Source: Acidovorax sp. A1169 | GTDB lineage: Bacteria; Pseudomonadota; Gammaproteobacteria; Burkholderiales; Burkholderiaceae_C | NCBI RefSeq assembly: GCF_030704685.1 | Contig: NZ_JAUZDX010000008.1 | Span: 124,001-188,000 of the forward strand | Length of the DNA stretch: 64,000 nucleotides | Reading direction: 5' to 3' | Shown: one piece after another, positions 8,777 through 17,768 of the stretch | How the letters are laid out: every line of letters starts with the position of its first letter | How positions within the stretch are numbered: the first letter of the stretch is position 1 | Translations under genes and position numbers: made by a program | Notes under the pieces: model-generated | What the model was told of the DNA's origin: nothing | Seen by the model: the letters and a program-made list of their open reading frames with translations, nothing else | Database searches by the model: none

Positions 8777-9280
8777 ATGCCCGTCCACATCCGCCACTTC
8801 CGCCCGGGCGACGCACCTGGATTGCGTGCCCTGTTCCATGCCGCCGTGCATGGACTGACCGGCGGGCAGTATTCCCAGGAGCAGCGTGATGCCTGGGCGC
8901 CGATGGCGTACGACCTGGAGCAGTGGACCGCACGGCTTCAGGCCAACCAGCCCTTCGTCGCGGAAGCGGCATCGGACAAGGGCACGGACATCGCCGGTTT
9001 CTCCGACCTGCAGGCTACGGGCTACATCGATCATTTCTTCGTTGCCCCGGCCCATGCGGGCCAGGGCGTGGCGCGTGCACTGATGGCCCACATCCACGCC
9101 CAGGCAGCGTTGCGCGGCATTGCGTGCCTGTGGGCCGACGTGAGCCTCACGGCCGAGCCGTTCTTCGCACAATGTGGTTTTGCGGTGGAAATGCGCCAGC
9201 AGGTGGAGCGCCGTGGCGTGGTTCTGGCCAATGCGCGCATGGCCAAGATGCTGCAAGGCGCCGGTGCGGTGGGACAATAG
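8777..9280 (+). CDS. GNAT-family N-acetyltransferase
   Basis: 167 residues from the ATG at 8777 (MPVHIRHFRPGD, the usual GNAT opening strand); an ATG six codons upstream is less likely. FFVAPAHAGQGVARALM is the acetyl-CoA pyrophosphate-binding motif A, and AEPFFAQCGF is the conserved C-terminal segment. It should acetylate a small molecule or protein amine in the cytosol. The substrate cannot be told. It lies close behind the RIO kinase gene and may be co-transcribed with it. Confidence 0.85.
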   Translation: MPVHIRHFRPGDAPGLRALFHAAVHGLTGGQYSQEQRDAWAPMAYDLEQWTARLQANQPFVAEAASDKGTDIAGFSDLQATGYIDHFFVAPAHAGQGVARALMAHIHAQAALRGIACLWADVSLTAEPFFAQCGFAVEMRQQVERRGVVLANARMAKMLQGAGAVGQ

Positions 9281-9349
9281 CGGGGTTGGCCCTGCCCCGG
9301 TGCCCCACTTTTCTACCACCCCCCATTCCAAGAACGGCAAGGCTTTCCC

Positions 9350-9601
9350 ATGAACAAACCCCACGAACGGCAGACCGAACTCAAGCCCATGGAGCTGTGC
9401 GATTCCTGCAAGGGCATCCAGCGCAACTGGCGCCGCGCCCCCGGCCACGCCGAGCTGGTGCAGCGCGGCAACCGCAAGGAAGACCGCGACCATGGCCAGG
9501 TCACGTTCACCCGCTACCAGTGCGACCGCTGCGGCACCGCCTGGGAGTATGAGAACGACAAGACCAACCTGCATGCAGGCTGGTCCGTTGTAGGGCGCTG
9601 A
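9350..9601 (+). CDS. Small zinc-ribbon-like protein
   Basis: 83 residues. Two CxxC pairs, CDSC at about residue 17 and CDRC at about residue 59, are spaced as in a small zinc ribbon, with a basic stretch between them (RGNRKEDRDHGQ). I know no function for it. It may bind nucleic acid or be a structural zinc protein. It has its own short upstream region and converges on the EamA transporter gene 10 bp downstream. Confidence 0.7.
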   Translation: MNKPHERQTELKPMELCDSCKGIQRNWRRAPGHAELVQRGNRKEDRDHGQVTFTRYQCDRCGTAWEYENDKTNLHAGWSVVGR

Positions 9602-9611
9602 GCGCGCGTCT

Positions 9612-10520
9612 TCAATCCCCGGGCCCCGGCGCCGCAGGCAGCGAGGCCAGCAGCAGGGCCGCCACCACGCAGCCCAGGCCCAGCCACTGCCAGCTGCGTA
9701 TGGATTCACCGAGGAACACCACCGACAGCAGCAGCGCCGCTACCGGCAGCCACACGGTAGCCAGCGATGCGCGCACACCACTGGTGCGGGCGCTGCCCGC
9801 GTACCACAGCAGAAAGCCGCCCACGGTGGGCACCCAGGCGTAGTACAGAACCCCGGCCAGCGCAGGTACCGTGAAGGTGGAGGGCGATGCCTGTGCCACC
9901 AACCATGCCGACAGGGCCGAGAGCAGCAACCCTCCCGCCGACATCAGCGTGGACAGGGCCAGCGCCGCAATGGGCTGCGACAACCGCTTGTTGGCCAGGA
10001 TGAACACCGCCTCGCAGGCCACGGCCGCCAGCACCAGGGCAATGCCCGCCAGCCGGGTGCTGGCGCCTCCTGGGGGCGCGCTCTCAGGCGCCAGGGCCAC
10101 GGCCATCACCCCGGCGGTGGCCAGCGCAATGGACAGCACCAGCCTGAGGCCCGGCCGCTCGCCCAGCAGCAGTGCCGAAAACAGGGCGGCCGCCGCAGGC
10201 AGCGTGCCCGCCACGATGCCTGCATCCGCGGCGCTGGCAAGTGACACCCCGAGGATCAGCAGCACCGAGTAGCCCACGCTGCCCGCCGCCGCCTGCACGG
10301 TGAGCAGCAGCGCATCGCGCCGGCCCACGCGTGGCAGCCGCTGGCCGTGCCAGCGCATCAGCGCCAGGAACACCGGCAGGGCCAGGGCATGGCGCAGCAC
10401 GGTGGCTGCAAATGGCTCGATGTCCTGTGCGATGACCTTGCTGACCACCACCGTGCTGCCCACCAGCACCATGGCCAGGCTGCACAGCAGCTGGCCTTTC
10501 CATGATTCCGAGATTCCCAT
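9612..10520 (-). CDS. EamA-family (DMT) transporter
   Basis: 302 residues with about ten hydrophobic segments arranged as two EamA repeats (residues 10-140 and 155-295). Examples are LCSLAMVLVGSTVVVSKVIA at the start and LGLGCVVAALLLASLP at the end. DMT exporters move amino acids, metabolites or drugs across the inner membrane. The ATG at 10520 begins right before the first membrane segment. An AraC-type regulator lies 70 bp upstream on the same strand and may control it. Confidence 0.87.
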   Translation of the reverse strand: MGISESWKGQLLCSLAMVLVGSTVVVSKVIAQDIEPFAATVLRHALALPVFLALMRWHGQRLPRVGRRDALLLTVQAAAGSVGYSVLLILGVSLASAADAGIVAGTLPAAAALFSALLLGERPGLRLVLSIALATAGVMAVALAPESAPPGGASTRLAGIALVLAAVACEAVFILANKRLSQPIAALALSTLMSAGGLLLSALSAWLVAQASPSTFTVPALAGVLYYAWVPTVGGFLLWYAGSARTSGVRASLATVWLPVAALLLSVVFLGESIRSWQWLGLGCVVAALLLASLPAAPGPGD

Positions 10521-10590
10521 CGCATACCGCCTTGCCCGTGTTGTCAAACTGCAGGCAGTGTGGATTCCCGTGCGCGAAGGGTCTTGAACG

Positions 10591-11475
10591 TTATTGCGGC
10601 AGCGGCCGGCGTGGCTTTCCCGCCATGGCCTGCTGCCAGGCCCCGGGCGTGAAGCCGAACTGCCGCGCAAAGATGCGCGTCATGTGGCTCTGGTCGGCAA
10701 AGCCGCAATCGGCTGCGGCATCAGCCAGTCTGGCGCCGCGCAGCACCAGGCTGCGGGCACGCTCGGCGCGCTGCTGCAGCAGCCAGGCATGGGGCGGCAG
10801 GCCATAGGCCTGGGTGAAGCGGCGCAGCAACTGGTACTTGCCCAGGCCCACCATGGCGGCCAGTTGGGTGAGCGTCGGCGGTGCCTGCGAAGTATCCGCC
10901 AGGCAGTCGCGCACGCGGCGCACCTCGGCCGAAACGTCGGCGCCGGCTGCATGCAGGCGCTGCGCAGTGGCATGGCGGCACAGCAACAGGGCACAGGTGT
11001 GCACCAGGGCTTCCTCGCAAGCCAGGGCGGCCACGCCCGTGCTGTGCTGCGGCGTGGTACCGCCGTGCGCCAGCCGCTGCAGCAACTGGTGCAGGGCGTC
11101 GCGCAGCGCCGTATCGTGCTGGATCACCGGGCGGGCCAGGGCCAGCCCCTGGGGCGGCGCCGTGGCCAGGTCGCCGGCCATGGCGTGCAGCACCTGGGGC
11201 TCCAGGTAGACCATGCGCCAGCGGCGCGATGGGCCGCCCAGCGGCTGGCCGTCGTGCACCTCGCCGGGGTTGGTGGTGATCAAATCGCCTGCATAGGCAT
11301 CCACCGGGCCGCGTCCGCTGGCCGAGCTTTGTGCCCCATCGTCGAGCAACCCCAGGCCATAGACGGCATGCCAATGCCTGCCATAGTGGCGGGAACTTTC
11401 GATGTGCGTGCTGTACACACCTTCCCAGGGCGAGCCGAAAACCTGGCATGTATGGGCGGGCGCTGCGGGTTTCAT
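10591..11475 (-). CDS. AraC-family transcriptional regulator
   Basis: 294 residues. The N-terminal cupin-like sensor half (VYSTHIESSRHYGRHWHAVY) is followed by a C-terminal double HTH from about residue 185. LTQLAAMVGLGKYQLLRRF is the first recognition helix, and ADAAADCGFADQSHMTRIF plus QFGFTPGAW is the second signature. The EamA transporter gene follows 70 bp downstream, the usual layout for a ligand-responsive exporter controller. The gene diverges from a DUF1439 lipid-binding-like gene only 51 bp away, so one short region holds both promoters. Confidence 0.9.
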   Translation of the reverse strand: MKPAAPAHTCQVFGSPWEGVYSTHIESSRHYGRHWHAVYGLGLLDDGAQSSASGRGPVDAYAGDLITTNPGEVHDGQPLGGPSRRWRMVYLEPQVLHAMAGDLATAPPQGLALARPVIQHDTALRDALHQLLQRLAHGGTTPQHSTGVAALACEEALVHTCALLLCRHATAQRLHAAGADVSAEVRRVRDCLADTSQAPPTLTQLAAMVGLGKYQLLRRFTQAYGLPPHAWLLQQRAERARSLVLRGARLADAAADCGFADQSHMTRIFARQFGFTPGAWQQAMAGKPRRPLPQ

Positions 11476-11526
11476 CTGGCCATTATTGCCAACCGCTGCA
11501 CTGCCACACCCCCAAGGAGCCAACGA

Positions 11527-12099
11527 ATGCATCGCCGATCCTTTCTTGCCGCAGGGGCGCGCCATGGCGCACTTGGCGGCCTTGTGCTGGTGACCGTCCG
11601 CGGCGCCCAGGCCCAGCCGGCGTACACCGTCTCTGCCGAGCAATTGCAGGAGGCGGTGGCGCAGCGCTTTCCGCTGCGCTATCCCATGGCGGGCCTGGTG
11701 GACGTGGATGTGCAGGTGCCACGCCTGTCGCTGCTTCCCGAGAGCAATCGCCTGGGCGCCGCATTCGCGCTGAAGGCCGCGGGCCCTGCGCTGCGGCGCA
11801 GCCATGGCGGCACCCTGGAGGTGGAGTTCGCCCTGCGCTACGAAGCCAGCGACCGCAGCCTGCGTGCCCACCAATTGCGCGTGGGGCGGCTGGATTTCCC
11901 CAGCTTGCGGCCGGAGGTGGTGGCCATGCTCAACAGCTATGGCCCGGCCCTGGCCGAGCAGTCGCTGCGCGAGGTGGTGCTGCACCGGCTGCGCCCGCAA
12001 GACCTGGGCGTGCTTGACGGCCTGGGGATGCAGCCTGGGGCCATTAGCGTCACGCCGAGGGGCTTGTCCATCGCGTTCGTGAACAAGCCGGTGCCGTAA
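11527..12099 (+). CDS. DUF1439-type exported protein
   Basis: 190 residues. It starts with a twin-Arg-like basic head and a hydrophobic signal (GALGGLVLVTVRGAQA), with AAGGAG upstream of the ATG at 11527. VSAEQLQEAVAQRFPLRYP and later segments match the DUF1439 (YceB-like) proteins, which have a lipid-binding BPI/TULIP-like fold. There is no lipobox, so it is probably periplasmic rather than a lipoprotein. The ligand is unknown. Confidence 0.75.
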   Translation: MHRRSFLAAGARHGALGGLVLVTVRGAQAQPAYTVSAEQLQEAVAQRFPLRYPMAGLVDVDVQVPRLSLLPESNRLGAAFALKAAGPALRRSHGGTLEVEFALRYEASDRSLRAHQLRVGRLDFPSLRPEVVAMLNSYGPALAEQSLREVVLHRLRPQDLGVLDGLGMQPGAISVTPRGLSIAFVNKPVP

Positions 12100-12172
12100 C
12101 CGCCCAGGGCTTGCCGCCCTGCGCAGAGCAGCGCCTGCCAGCAACAGCTTGGCGCCGGACCCTCGCGGGAGG

Positions 12173-13096
12173 TCAATCCCCCCGCACCCGCTGCGCAAAC
12201 CCGCGCAAGCTGAACTGCTCGATGATGAATTCGACGAACACCCGCGTGCGCGCGGGCAGCAGCTTCTTGTCCGGGTAGTACAGCGAGGTGGGCCCCGCAT
12301 CCGACCACCAGCCCGGCAGCAGCCGCACCAGGTCACCGCTGGCCAGCCAGGGCTGGGCAAAGGGCATGGGCAGCAGGGCCACGCCCAGGCCCATGAGCGC
12401 GGCCTGGCACATGGCCTCGGGGTCGTCGAAGACGATGCGTGGGCGCAGCTCGGCCGCAGCCGCGTCGCCCGCCTTGTTGCGCAGCGTGGTGACGGGGATG
12501 CGCCCGGTCTGGATCGAGCGGCGCGCAATGCCGTCCCACTGCGCCAGGTCGGAGGGATGGCGCGGTGCCTTGCGGCCCTGCAACTGCGCGCGTGACGCCA
12601 CGGCCACGATGTGGATGGTGCCCAGCGTGCGCGCCACCATGCCGGGGTTCAGGTTCAGCCCGCCGCCGATGCCGGCATCGAAGCCCTCGCCGATCAGGTC
12701 CACCTGGCGGTTCTCGAAGCGCCAGTCGGGCTGGATGGCCGGGTAGCGCGCGAGGAACTCGCCGAGCAGCGGCACTAGGTAGGCACGGCCGAAGGCCTGG
12801 CCCATGCTGACCTTGAGCGTGCCCGCAGGCTGGCGGTCTGTCTCGGCCGCGTGCTCCACGGCGTCTGCCAGGGTGGCCAGCGGCGTGCTGATCTGCTGCA
12901 GCAGGCGCAGGCCGCCCTCGGTCAGCACCAGGCGCCGCGTGCTGCGCTGGAACAGGCGCACGGAGAGCTTGGCCTCCAGCCGCGCCACGTTCTTGCTCAC
13001 GGCCGCAGGGGTCAGGCCCATGAGCCGGGCAGCGGCCGAGAAGCTGCCGGACTCGGCGGACTTGACGAAGGACTCGAGGTGGCTGAGCGGTTGCAT
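12173..13096 (-). CDS. LysR-family transcriptional regulator
   Basis: 307 residues, HTH at about residues 5-60 (SFSAAARLMGLTPAAVSKNV), then the substrate-binding domain. I use the ATG at 13096; a TTG at 13111 is in frame but sits inside a 19-bp palindrome that is a likely operator. The family (CrgA/AaeR-like LysR proteins) often controls a divergent oxidoreductase, and an SDR gene is exactly there (13222). The regulator probably represses or activates that SDR through the shared intergenic region. Confidence 0.9.
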   Translation of the reverse strand: MQPLSHLESFVKSAESGSFSAAARLMGLTPAAVSKNVARLEAKLSVRLFQRSTRRLVLTEGGLRLLQQISTPLATLADAVEHAAETDRQPAGTLKVSMGQAFGRAYLVPLLGEFLARYPAIQPDWRFENRQVDLIGEGFDAGIGGGLNLNPGMVARTLGTIHIVAVASRAQLQGRKAPRHPSDLAQWDGIARRSIQTGRIPVTTLRNKAGDAAAAELRPRIVFDDPEAMCQAALMGLGVALLPMPFAQPWLASGDLVRLLPGWWSDAGPTSLYYPDKKLLPARTRVFVEFIIEQFSLRGFAQRVRGD

Positions 13097-13105
13097 GCCT
13101 GGTAT

Positions 13106-13124
13106 TTTCAACTGTCAGTTGAAA
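13106..13124. promoter_or_regulatory. Perfect palindrome, probable LysR operator
   Basis: TTTCAACTG-T-CAGTTGAAA is a perfect 19-bp palindrome with nine-base arms. It lies 9 bases upstream of the LysR ATG and 97 bp from the divergent SDR start. Its position suggests autoregulation plus control of the SDR. Confidence 0.7.
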
Positions 13125-13221
13125 TCGGTACAGCCCATTCATGGCTACTGGTAACGCAATGGTTCTCAGACACTGCAGGTGTTGCCAGTGCATTCACTGG
13201 TCCACTTACCGGAGTTTCACC

Positions 13222-14007
13222 ATGTCTGTCGCTTCTTCTGTCTCCCCTGTTTCCACCACCGGCGCCCTGGCTGGCAAGGCCGCCTTCGTCACCGGCGGTT
13301 CGCGCGGCATCGGTGCCGCCATCGTGCGGCGCCTGGCGCGTGATGGCGCTGCCGTCGCTTTCACCTACACCAGCAACGGAGCACCCGCCAAGGCCCTGGC
13401 TGCCGAGATCGAGGCTGCCGGCGGCCGCGCGCTGGCCCTGCAGGCGGACAGCGCCGATGCGGCGGTCCTCACGGCTGCCATCGATGGCGCCGCACGTGAA
13501 CTGGGCCGCCTGGACATCCTGGTGAACAACGCCGGTGTGGCGGTGATGGGCGAGGTCGGCAGCGTCACGCTGGAAGACCTGGACCGCACCCTCGCCGTCA
13601 ACGTGCGCGGCGTGTTCGTGGCCACCCAGGCCGCCGTGCGCCACATGGGCCAGGGCGGTGCCTATGGCCGCGTCATCACCATCGGCAGCACCAACTCCGA
13701 TCGCCTGCCTTGGGCCGGCTTCAGCGTGTACGGCATGAGCAAGGCCGCCATCGTCGGGCTCACCAAGGGCCTGGCGCGCGACCTGGGTCCGCGCGGCATC
13801 ACCGTGAACAACGTGCAGCCCGGCCCGGTGAACACCGACATGAACCCCGCTGACGGCCCCATGGCCGGCGACATGCACGGCATGATGGCGGTCAACCGCC
13901 ACGCCGACCCGGCCGAGATCGCTGGCATGGTGGCCTATCTGGCCGGGCCTGAAGCCGGCATGGTCACCGGCGCCAGCCTGCTGATCGATGGCGGGTTCGC
14001 CGCGTGA
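13222..14007 (+). CDS. SDR-family oxidoreductase
   Basis: 261 residues. TGGSRGIG (cofactor loop), NNAG (about residue 95), catalytic Ser in TIGSTNS, and YGMSK (Tyr/Lys pair) define a classical short-chain dehydrogenase; the end TGASLLIDGGF is typical of the 3-ketoacyl-ACP-reductase-like subgroup. The basic residue after the first Gly (GSR) favours NADPH. GGAG lies upstream of the ATG at 13222. It is divergent from the LysR gene. The substrate is unknown. Confidence 0.9.
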   Translation: MSVASSVSPVSTTGALAGKAAFVTGGSRGIGAAIVRRLARDGAAVAFTYTSNGAPAKALAAEIEAAGGRALALQADSADAAVLTAAIDGAARELGRLDILVNNAGVAVMGEVGSVTLEDLDRTLAVNVRGVFVATQAAVRHMGQGGAYGRVITIGSTNSDRLPWAGFSVYGMSKAAIVGLTKGLARDLGPRGITVNNVQPGPVNTDMNPADGPMAGDMHGMMAVNRHADPAEIAGMVAYLAGPEAGMVTGASLLIDGGFAA

Positions 14008-14165
14008 ACAGGCGCCGTCCGAGACGCTTGGCGATTTCCCTCTGAGGGGGTATTGGCCTGGGCCGCGCAGCTTTTTCGGCCGTGGTCTTCCTGGCGCGGC
14101 TGTGGTGTTGCGGCGCAGGCGCCCGGGCCTATATAGTGGCCCACCATTCCACCTGGGACCTTCCC

Positions 14166-15038
14166 GTGCACCACCTCCTTCGCCCCTTGCGCCCTGCGCG
14201 TACCACCGCAGTGGTGTCGGCCGCCCTGATGGCCGCTTTCGCCACCCATGCCGTCACACCCGCCGAGTCCGGCTACGTGGGCGAGTACCGCGGCGGTTCG
14301 GTGGACACCGTGGCCCAGTTGGCGCTGCTGGACGACAACACCTACTGCTTTGCCTTCACAGGCGGCGCGCTGGACCTGCTGGCCGCAGGCCGCTGGAAGG
14401 CGGAGGGCGGCGGTATCCGGCTGCAACAGGTACGGCAGGAGCAGACCCTGTTCCCCGCGTTCTCCAGCAAGGTGGAGGCGCAGGGCGCCATGGTGGAGTT
14501 CGACTTCCATGGCTACACGCTGTCCAATGCCCGCGCGCCGGTGTTCGCTGTGTCGGCGGACGACAAGGTTCCCACCACGCTGCGCCCCCTGTTCACCGAG
14601 GGCAACAGCAACTGGTCCGAAAGCTACAAGCTGCCCGCCATGCCGGCCGAGTCGGTGCGCTATTTCTACCTGGGTGACCTGGTGCAAGAGAGCCCCGGCA
14701 AGCCTGCGTTCGTGAAAGTGGTGCAGTACCGGCTGGAGAGCGGCAACTCAGTGCGCGTAGGTTTCGACGAACTGCAGGCCATGCCCCTCATGGACCAGCG
14801 GGCCGAGCTCAAGGGCCAGATGCTGTTCCTGTCCGGCAGCCGCCTGGGCCAGCGCCGGCCCTTGAACCCCGAGGTGCTCAAGGCGGTGCGCAGTGGCTGC
14901 ATCGATCCTGCATTGAAGCCCGGTGTCACGCGTCCGTTGAAGCCAGGCCAGAACAAGGGCCTGGAGCCGGTGAAGACCTTCACCGTCAGCCCGTCAGCCG
15001 TTCAGGGCAAGCCCTTCTTCGAAGCCAAGGCCAACTGA
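14166..15038 (+). CDS. Exported protein of unknown function
   Basis: About 290 residues from a GTG at 14166 with a purine-rich GGGA upstream; other starts are possible. The N-terminus (ARTTAVVSAALMAAFATHAV) reads as a signal peptide. Inside are VGEYRGGSVDTVAQLALLDDNTYCFAF-like beta segments (the start VGEYRGG is clear), as in small periplasmic beta proteins. I recognise no named family. It sits between an SDR gene and a convergent SRPBCC gene 13 bp away. Confidence 0.7.
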   Translation: MHHLLRPLRPARTTAVVSAALMAAFATHAVTPAESGYVGEYRGGSVDTVAQLALLDDNTYCFAFTGGALDLLAAGRWKAEGGGIRLQQVRQEQTLFPAFSSKVEAQGAMVEFDFHGYTLSNARAPVFAVSADDKVPTTLRPLFTEGNSNWSESYKLPAMPAESVRYFYLGDLVQESPGKPAFVKVVQYRLESGNSVRVGFDELQAMPLMDQRAELKGQMLFLSGSRLGQRRPLNPEVLKAVRSGCIDPALKPGVTRPLKPGQNKGLEPVKTFTVSPSAVQGKPFFEAKAN

Positions 15039-15051
15039 CAGGCCCGGCTGG

Positions 15052-15561
15052 TCAGGCCGACAGTGCTCCCACGGGGGGCCGGGGCGCGGTCTCGATCTGC
15101 GCCTTGGCCAGGTGCAGCGCCTTGCGCATGTAGCCGCGCCACAGCACGCTGGCCAGCAGCCACAGCACCGGTGCGGCCCACTTCGAGCGGGCATGGAAGG
15201 CATGGCGCCAGCGCACCGTGGTCTGCGTGCCGCCGGCCTGCGGGTCGAACCACCAGGCGCCGTCCGCCCCCGTCGCCAGCCAGCGCAGCACGCCCGTGAA
15301 GCCGCTCACGGTGTAGGCGAAATACTGGGCCGGGCGGTAGTGCTTGAGCCCCTCCTGCGCGCTGCTGCCATCGGACATGGCCACTGTGCGCGTCTGCCCC
15401 GGCGCATCCCAGGCACCCGTCTGGTCGCGCGTGCCCGTCACCGCTGGCAGGGGGCCGTAGCCGGTGAACAGCGTGGTGGGGTCGATGGGCGCGATGTGAC
15501 CGAACGCCTGCGCGGGCGAGGCCTTGATCTGCGTCTGGACCGTGGCGGCAAAGGTGGTCAT
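15052..15561 (-). CDS. SRPBCC-family (polyketide cyclase-like) protein
   Basis: 169 residues. The opening strand IKASPAQAFGHIAPID and the C-terminal helix (ALHLAKAQIE) frame a helix-grip fold typical of SRPBCC proteins, which bind hydrophobic ligands. PTTLFTGYGPLPAV and WWFDPQAGGTQTTVRW are seen in family members annotated as polyketide cyclase/dehydrase-like. A hydrophobic helix (PVLWLLASVLWRGYM) near residue 140 is longer than usual and could touch the membrane. It has its own AT-rich upstream region. Confidence 0.7.
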   Translation of the reverse strand: MTTFAATVQTQIKASPAQAFGHIAPIDPTTLFTGYGPLPAVTGTRDQTGAWDAPGQTRTVAMSDGSSAQEGLKHYRPAQYFAYTVSGFTGVLRWLATGADGAWWFDPQAGGTQTTVRWRHAFHARSKWAAPVLWLLASVLWRGYMRKALHLAKAQIETAPRPPVGALSA

Positions 15562-15618
15562 GGGGCGTTGTCCGGTTCGTGCCTGGGGGGAGTGAACCGA
15601 ATATATTGTGGAAGCCCG

Positions 15619-15636
15619 AAACGATAAATACCGTTT
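15619..15636. promoter_or_regulatory. AT-rich inverted repeat upstream of the SRPBCC gene
   Basis: AAACG, eight A/T-rich bases, CGTTT, within an AT-rich island (15595-15665) in an otherwise GC-rich stretch. It is probably the promoter/operator region of the minus-strand SRPBCC gene. Confidence 0.4.
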
Positions 15637-15710
15637 TTCACAACGGACTGTTTGCCAAACCGTGAACAATTGCCCCTTCCCGCAGCGAAAGAACCGTGTG
15701 CAACGCCGGT

Positions 15711-16685
15711 TCAGGTGGCAGGTTGTTGTCGCCGCCGGGGTTTCCGGGCTGTTGCGGCCAGTTCCTGCGCGCTCAGGCTGAACACCGGGTTGTCGGCCAG
15801 CATTTCCACCGCCAGGTCGATGAAGGCGCGCACCCGCGCCGGCTGCGCCGCGCGGCTGCCGTAGTACACGTACAGGCCCAGGTGCTGCGGGACGAAGTCG
15901 GTGAGCACCGGCACCAGTTGCCCGCTGCGCACCAGCGGGGCGGCCGTGGCACCCACCAACTGGCCGATGGCATGTCCACCCAGCACGGCGCGCGCCTCCA
16001 GCTCGATGTCGTTGGCGCAGAAGGCGGGTGGAATGGCGTGGGCGACGATGTCCTCGCCCACGCGGAACTCCCAGGGCATGGGCTTGCCCGTGGTCGGGTG
16101 GCGAAAGCCGCTGCATCGGTGCTGCGCCAGGTCTTCGATGCGCGTGGGCGTGCCATGGCGCGCCAGGTAAGCCGGCGTGGCGCACACCACCAGCTGCAGC
16201 CACAGCAGGCGCCGGGCGATCACCCCGCCCTCGGGCGGGTAGCCGGAGCGAAAACCCACGTCCACCCGGTCCTCCACCCAGTTGCCGATGCGGTCGTCGA
16301 GCTGCACATCGGGTTCCACCAGCGGGTAGCGGCGCACGAATTCGTCGAGCACGGGCCAGATCACTTCCAGCATCATGGAGCGCGGCGCAGTGATGCGCAG
16401 CGGCCCGGCAATCTCCTCGCGCCCGCGCCGGGCGCCGTGCACGGCCCGCTGCAGCGTGGCCAGCCCGGGCTGCGCCGCTTCGAGGAACTGGCGCCCCTCT
16501 TCGGTCAGGCTCAGGCTGCGCGTGGTGCGGTGGAACAGCCGCACGCCCAGGTGCGATTCGAGCTGCCCCAGCGCAAGGCTGGCCGCCTGCGGCGTGATGC
16601 CCTGGGCCGAAGCCGCCTGGCGCAGGCTGCCCAGCTCGGCCGCCTTGGCAAAGGTGGCGATGGCGCGCAGTTCGTTGATGGCCAT
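15711..16685 (-). CDS. LysR-family transcriptional regulator
   Basis: 324 residues with HTH SLRQAASAQGITPQAASLAL (residues about 20-39) and a full ligand domain; DVGFRSGYPPEG and VCATPAYLA are typical of the CrgA/DsdC-like branch. It is divergent from the SDR gene at 16826, repeating the LysR/SDR arrangement found 3 kb earlier; the two regulators are only distantly alike, so this looks like a common module rather than a recent duplication. An Arg-rich tail (ARKPRRRQQPAT) ends the protein. Confidence 0.9.
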   Translation of the reverse strand: MAINELRAIATFAKAAELGSLRQAASAQGITPQAASLALGQLESHLGVRLFHRTTRSLSLTEEGRQFLEAAQPGLATLQRAVHGARRGREEIAGPLRITAPRSMMLEVIWPVLDEFVRRYPLVEPDVQLDDRIGNWVEDRVDVGFRSGYPPEGGVIARRLLWLQLVVCATPAYLARHGTPTRIEDLAQHRCSGFRHPTTGKPMPWEFRVGEDIVAHAIPPAFCANDIELEARAVLGGHAIGQLVGATAAPLVRSGQLVPVLTDFVPQHLGLYVYYGSRAAQPARVRAFIDLAVEMLADNPVFSLSAQELAATARKPRRRQQPAT

Positions 16686-16687
16686 TT

Positions 16688-16719
16688 ATTGACAAGTATT
16701 GCTTGCGAATGAAGTCAAT
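16688..16719. promoter_or_regulatory. Inverted repeat in the LysR/SDR divergent region
   Basis: ATTGAC (16688-16693) and GTCAAT (16714-16719) flank a CAAG-N5-CTTG element (16693-16705) immediately upstream of the LysR start. These are candidate LysR binding sites, by position only. Confidence 0.4.
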
Positions 16720-16825
16720 GATTATGGGCTAGTGCGATGGCAATGGTGTGCCTAAAGTTCATCCCCATGGCAACGCACGGCGCCTGCCAGAACCCCGAAA
16801 TTCCATCTTTTCAAGGACTACTGCC

Positions 16826-17710
16826 ATGACCGCACACACGTCTTCCTCTTCCTCCTCTTCTTCCTTTCCCCGCATCTGGCTGGTCACCGGCGCCTCGCGC
16901 GGCATCGGCGCCCGCATTGCCGAGGCTGCACTGGCCCAGGGCGATGCCGTGGTGGCCACCTCGCGCTCCGCCGACTCCGTCACAGAGCGCCTGGGCTCCA
17001 GCGATGCGCTGCTGCCCCTGGCGCTCGATGTGACCGACGAGGCGCAGGCCCGCCACGCCGTCGGCGCGGCGCTGGAGCGCTTCGGCCGCATCGACGTGCT
17101 GGTCAACAACGCGGGCTACGGCCTGCTGGGGGCGGTGGAGGAGGCTACCGCCGACGAGGTGCGCCGCCTGTACGAGACCAATGTGTTCGGCCTGCTGAAC
17201 GTGACGCGCGCCGTGCTGCCCGCCATGCGCGCGCGCCGCGCTGGCCACGTGATCAACATCTCGTCGCTGGGCGGGGTGCGCTCTTCAGCAGGCTTCGGCG
17301 TGTACTGCTCGACCAAGTTCGCCGTGGAAGGCCTCACCGAGGCGCTGCACGCCGAACTGGCGCCACTGGGCATCCATGCCACGGTGGTGGAGCCGGGCTA
17401 CTTTCGCACCGAGTTCCTCGACACGGCTTCGCTGTCGGTGTCCCCGCTGGTGCTGGAGGACTACGCAGAGAGCGCCGGTGCGGTCCGCGAGGCGGCCCGC
17501 CGCATCAACCTGAACCAGCCCGGCGACCCCGTGCGCCTGGCCCAGGCCGTGATGCAGCTGGTGGCCAGCCCCACGCCCCCGCTGCGCCTGCCACTGGGCA
17601 CCGACACATTGCAGAGCATTGCCGACAAGCACGCCTTCGTGGAGAAGGAGACGGCCGCCTGGCGTGACCTGGCAGCCTCCACGGACTTCCCGGTGCAAGC
17701 CGCAGCCTGA
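16826..17710 (+). CDS. SDR-family oxidoreductase
   Basis: 294 residues. TGASRGIG is the dinucleotide loop, NNAGYG the stabilising motif, NISSLGG the catalytic Ser, and YCSTK the Tyr/Lys pair. EPGYFRTEF and the long C-terminal extension fit the group often annotated as 'oxidoreductase, SDR family' acting on ketones or retinol-like substrates. The N-terminus carries nine serines in a row except one Thr (TSSSSSSSSF), encoded by a TCN/TTC microsatellite at about 16838-16868. AAGGA precedes the ATG. Controlled, by position, by the divergent LysR. Confidence 0.9.
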   Translation: MTAHTSSSSSSSSFPRIWLVTGASRGIGARIAEAALAQGDAVVATSRSADSVTERLGSSDALLPLALDVTDEAQARHAVGAALERFGRIDVLVNNAGYGLLGAVEEATADEVRRLYETNVFGLLNVTRAVLPAMRARRAGHVINISSLGGVRSSAGFGVYCSTKFAVEGLTEALHAELAPLGIHATVVEPGYFRTEFLDTASLSVSPLVLEDYAESAGAVREAARRINLNQPGDPVRLAQAVMQLVASPTPPLRLPLGTDTLQSIADKHAFVEKETAAWRDLAASTDFPVQAAA

Positions 17711-17768
17711 ACCCATACATAGTTACTTGCCGTCGGCAGCGTGTGGAACTGGCGCGGCCAAGGCAAGT

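Noticed and set aside
13097..13111. TTG at 13111 as start of the LysR gene
   Set aside because: It lies inside the perfect palindrome at 13106-13124; the ATG at 13096 starts at the usual LysR N-terminus.
16838..16868. Serine-coding microsatellite as a phase-variable switch
   Set aside because: The repeat is imperfect (mixed TCT/TCC/TCA) and lies inside the gene after the start; slippage in threes would only change the Ser count, so on-off switching is unlikely.
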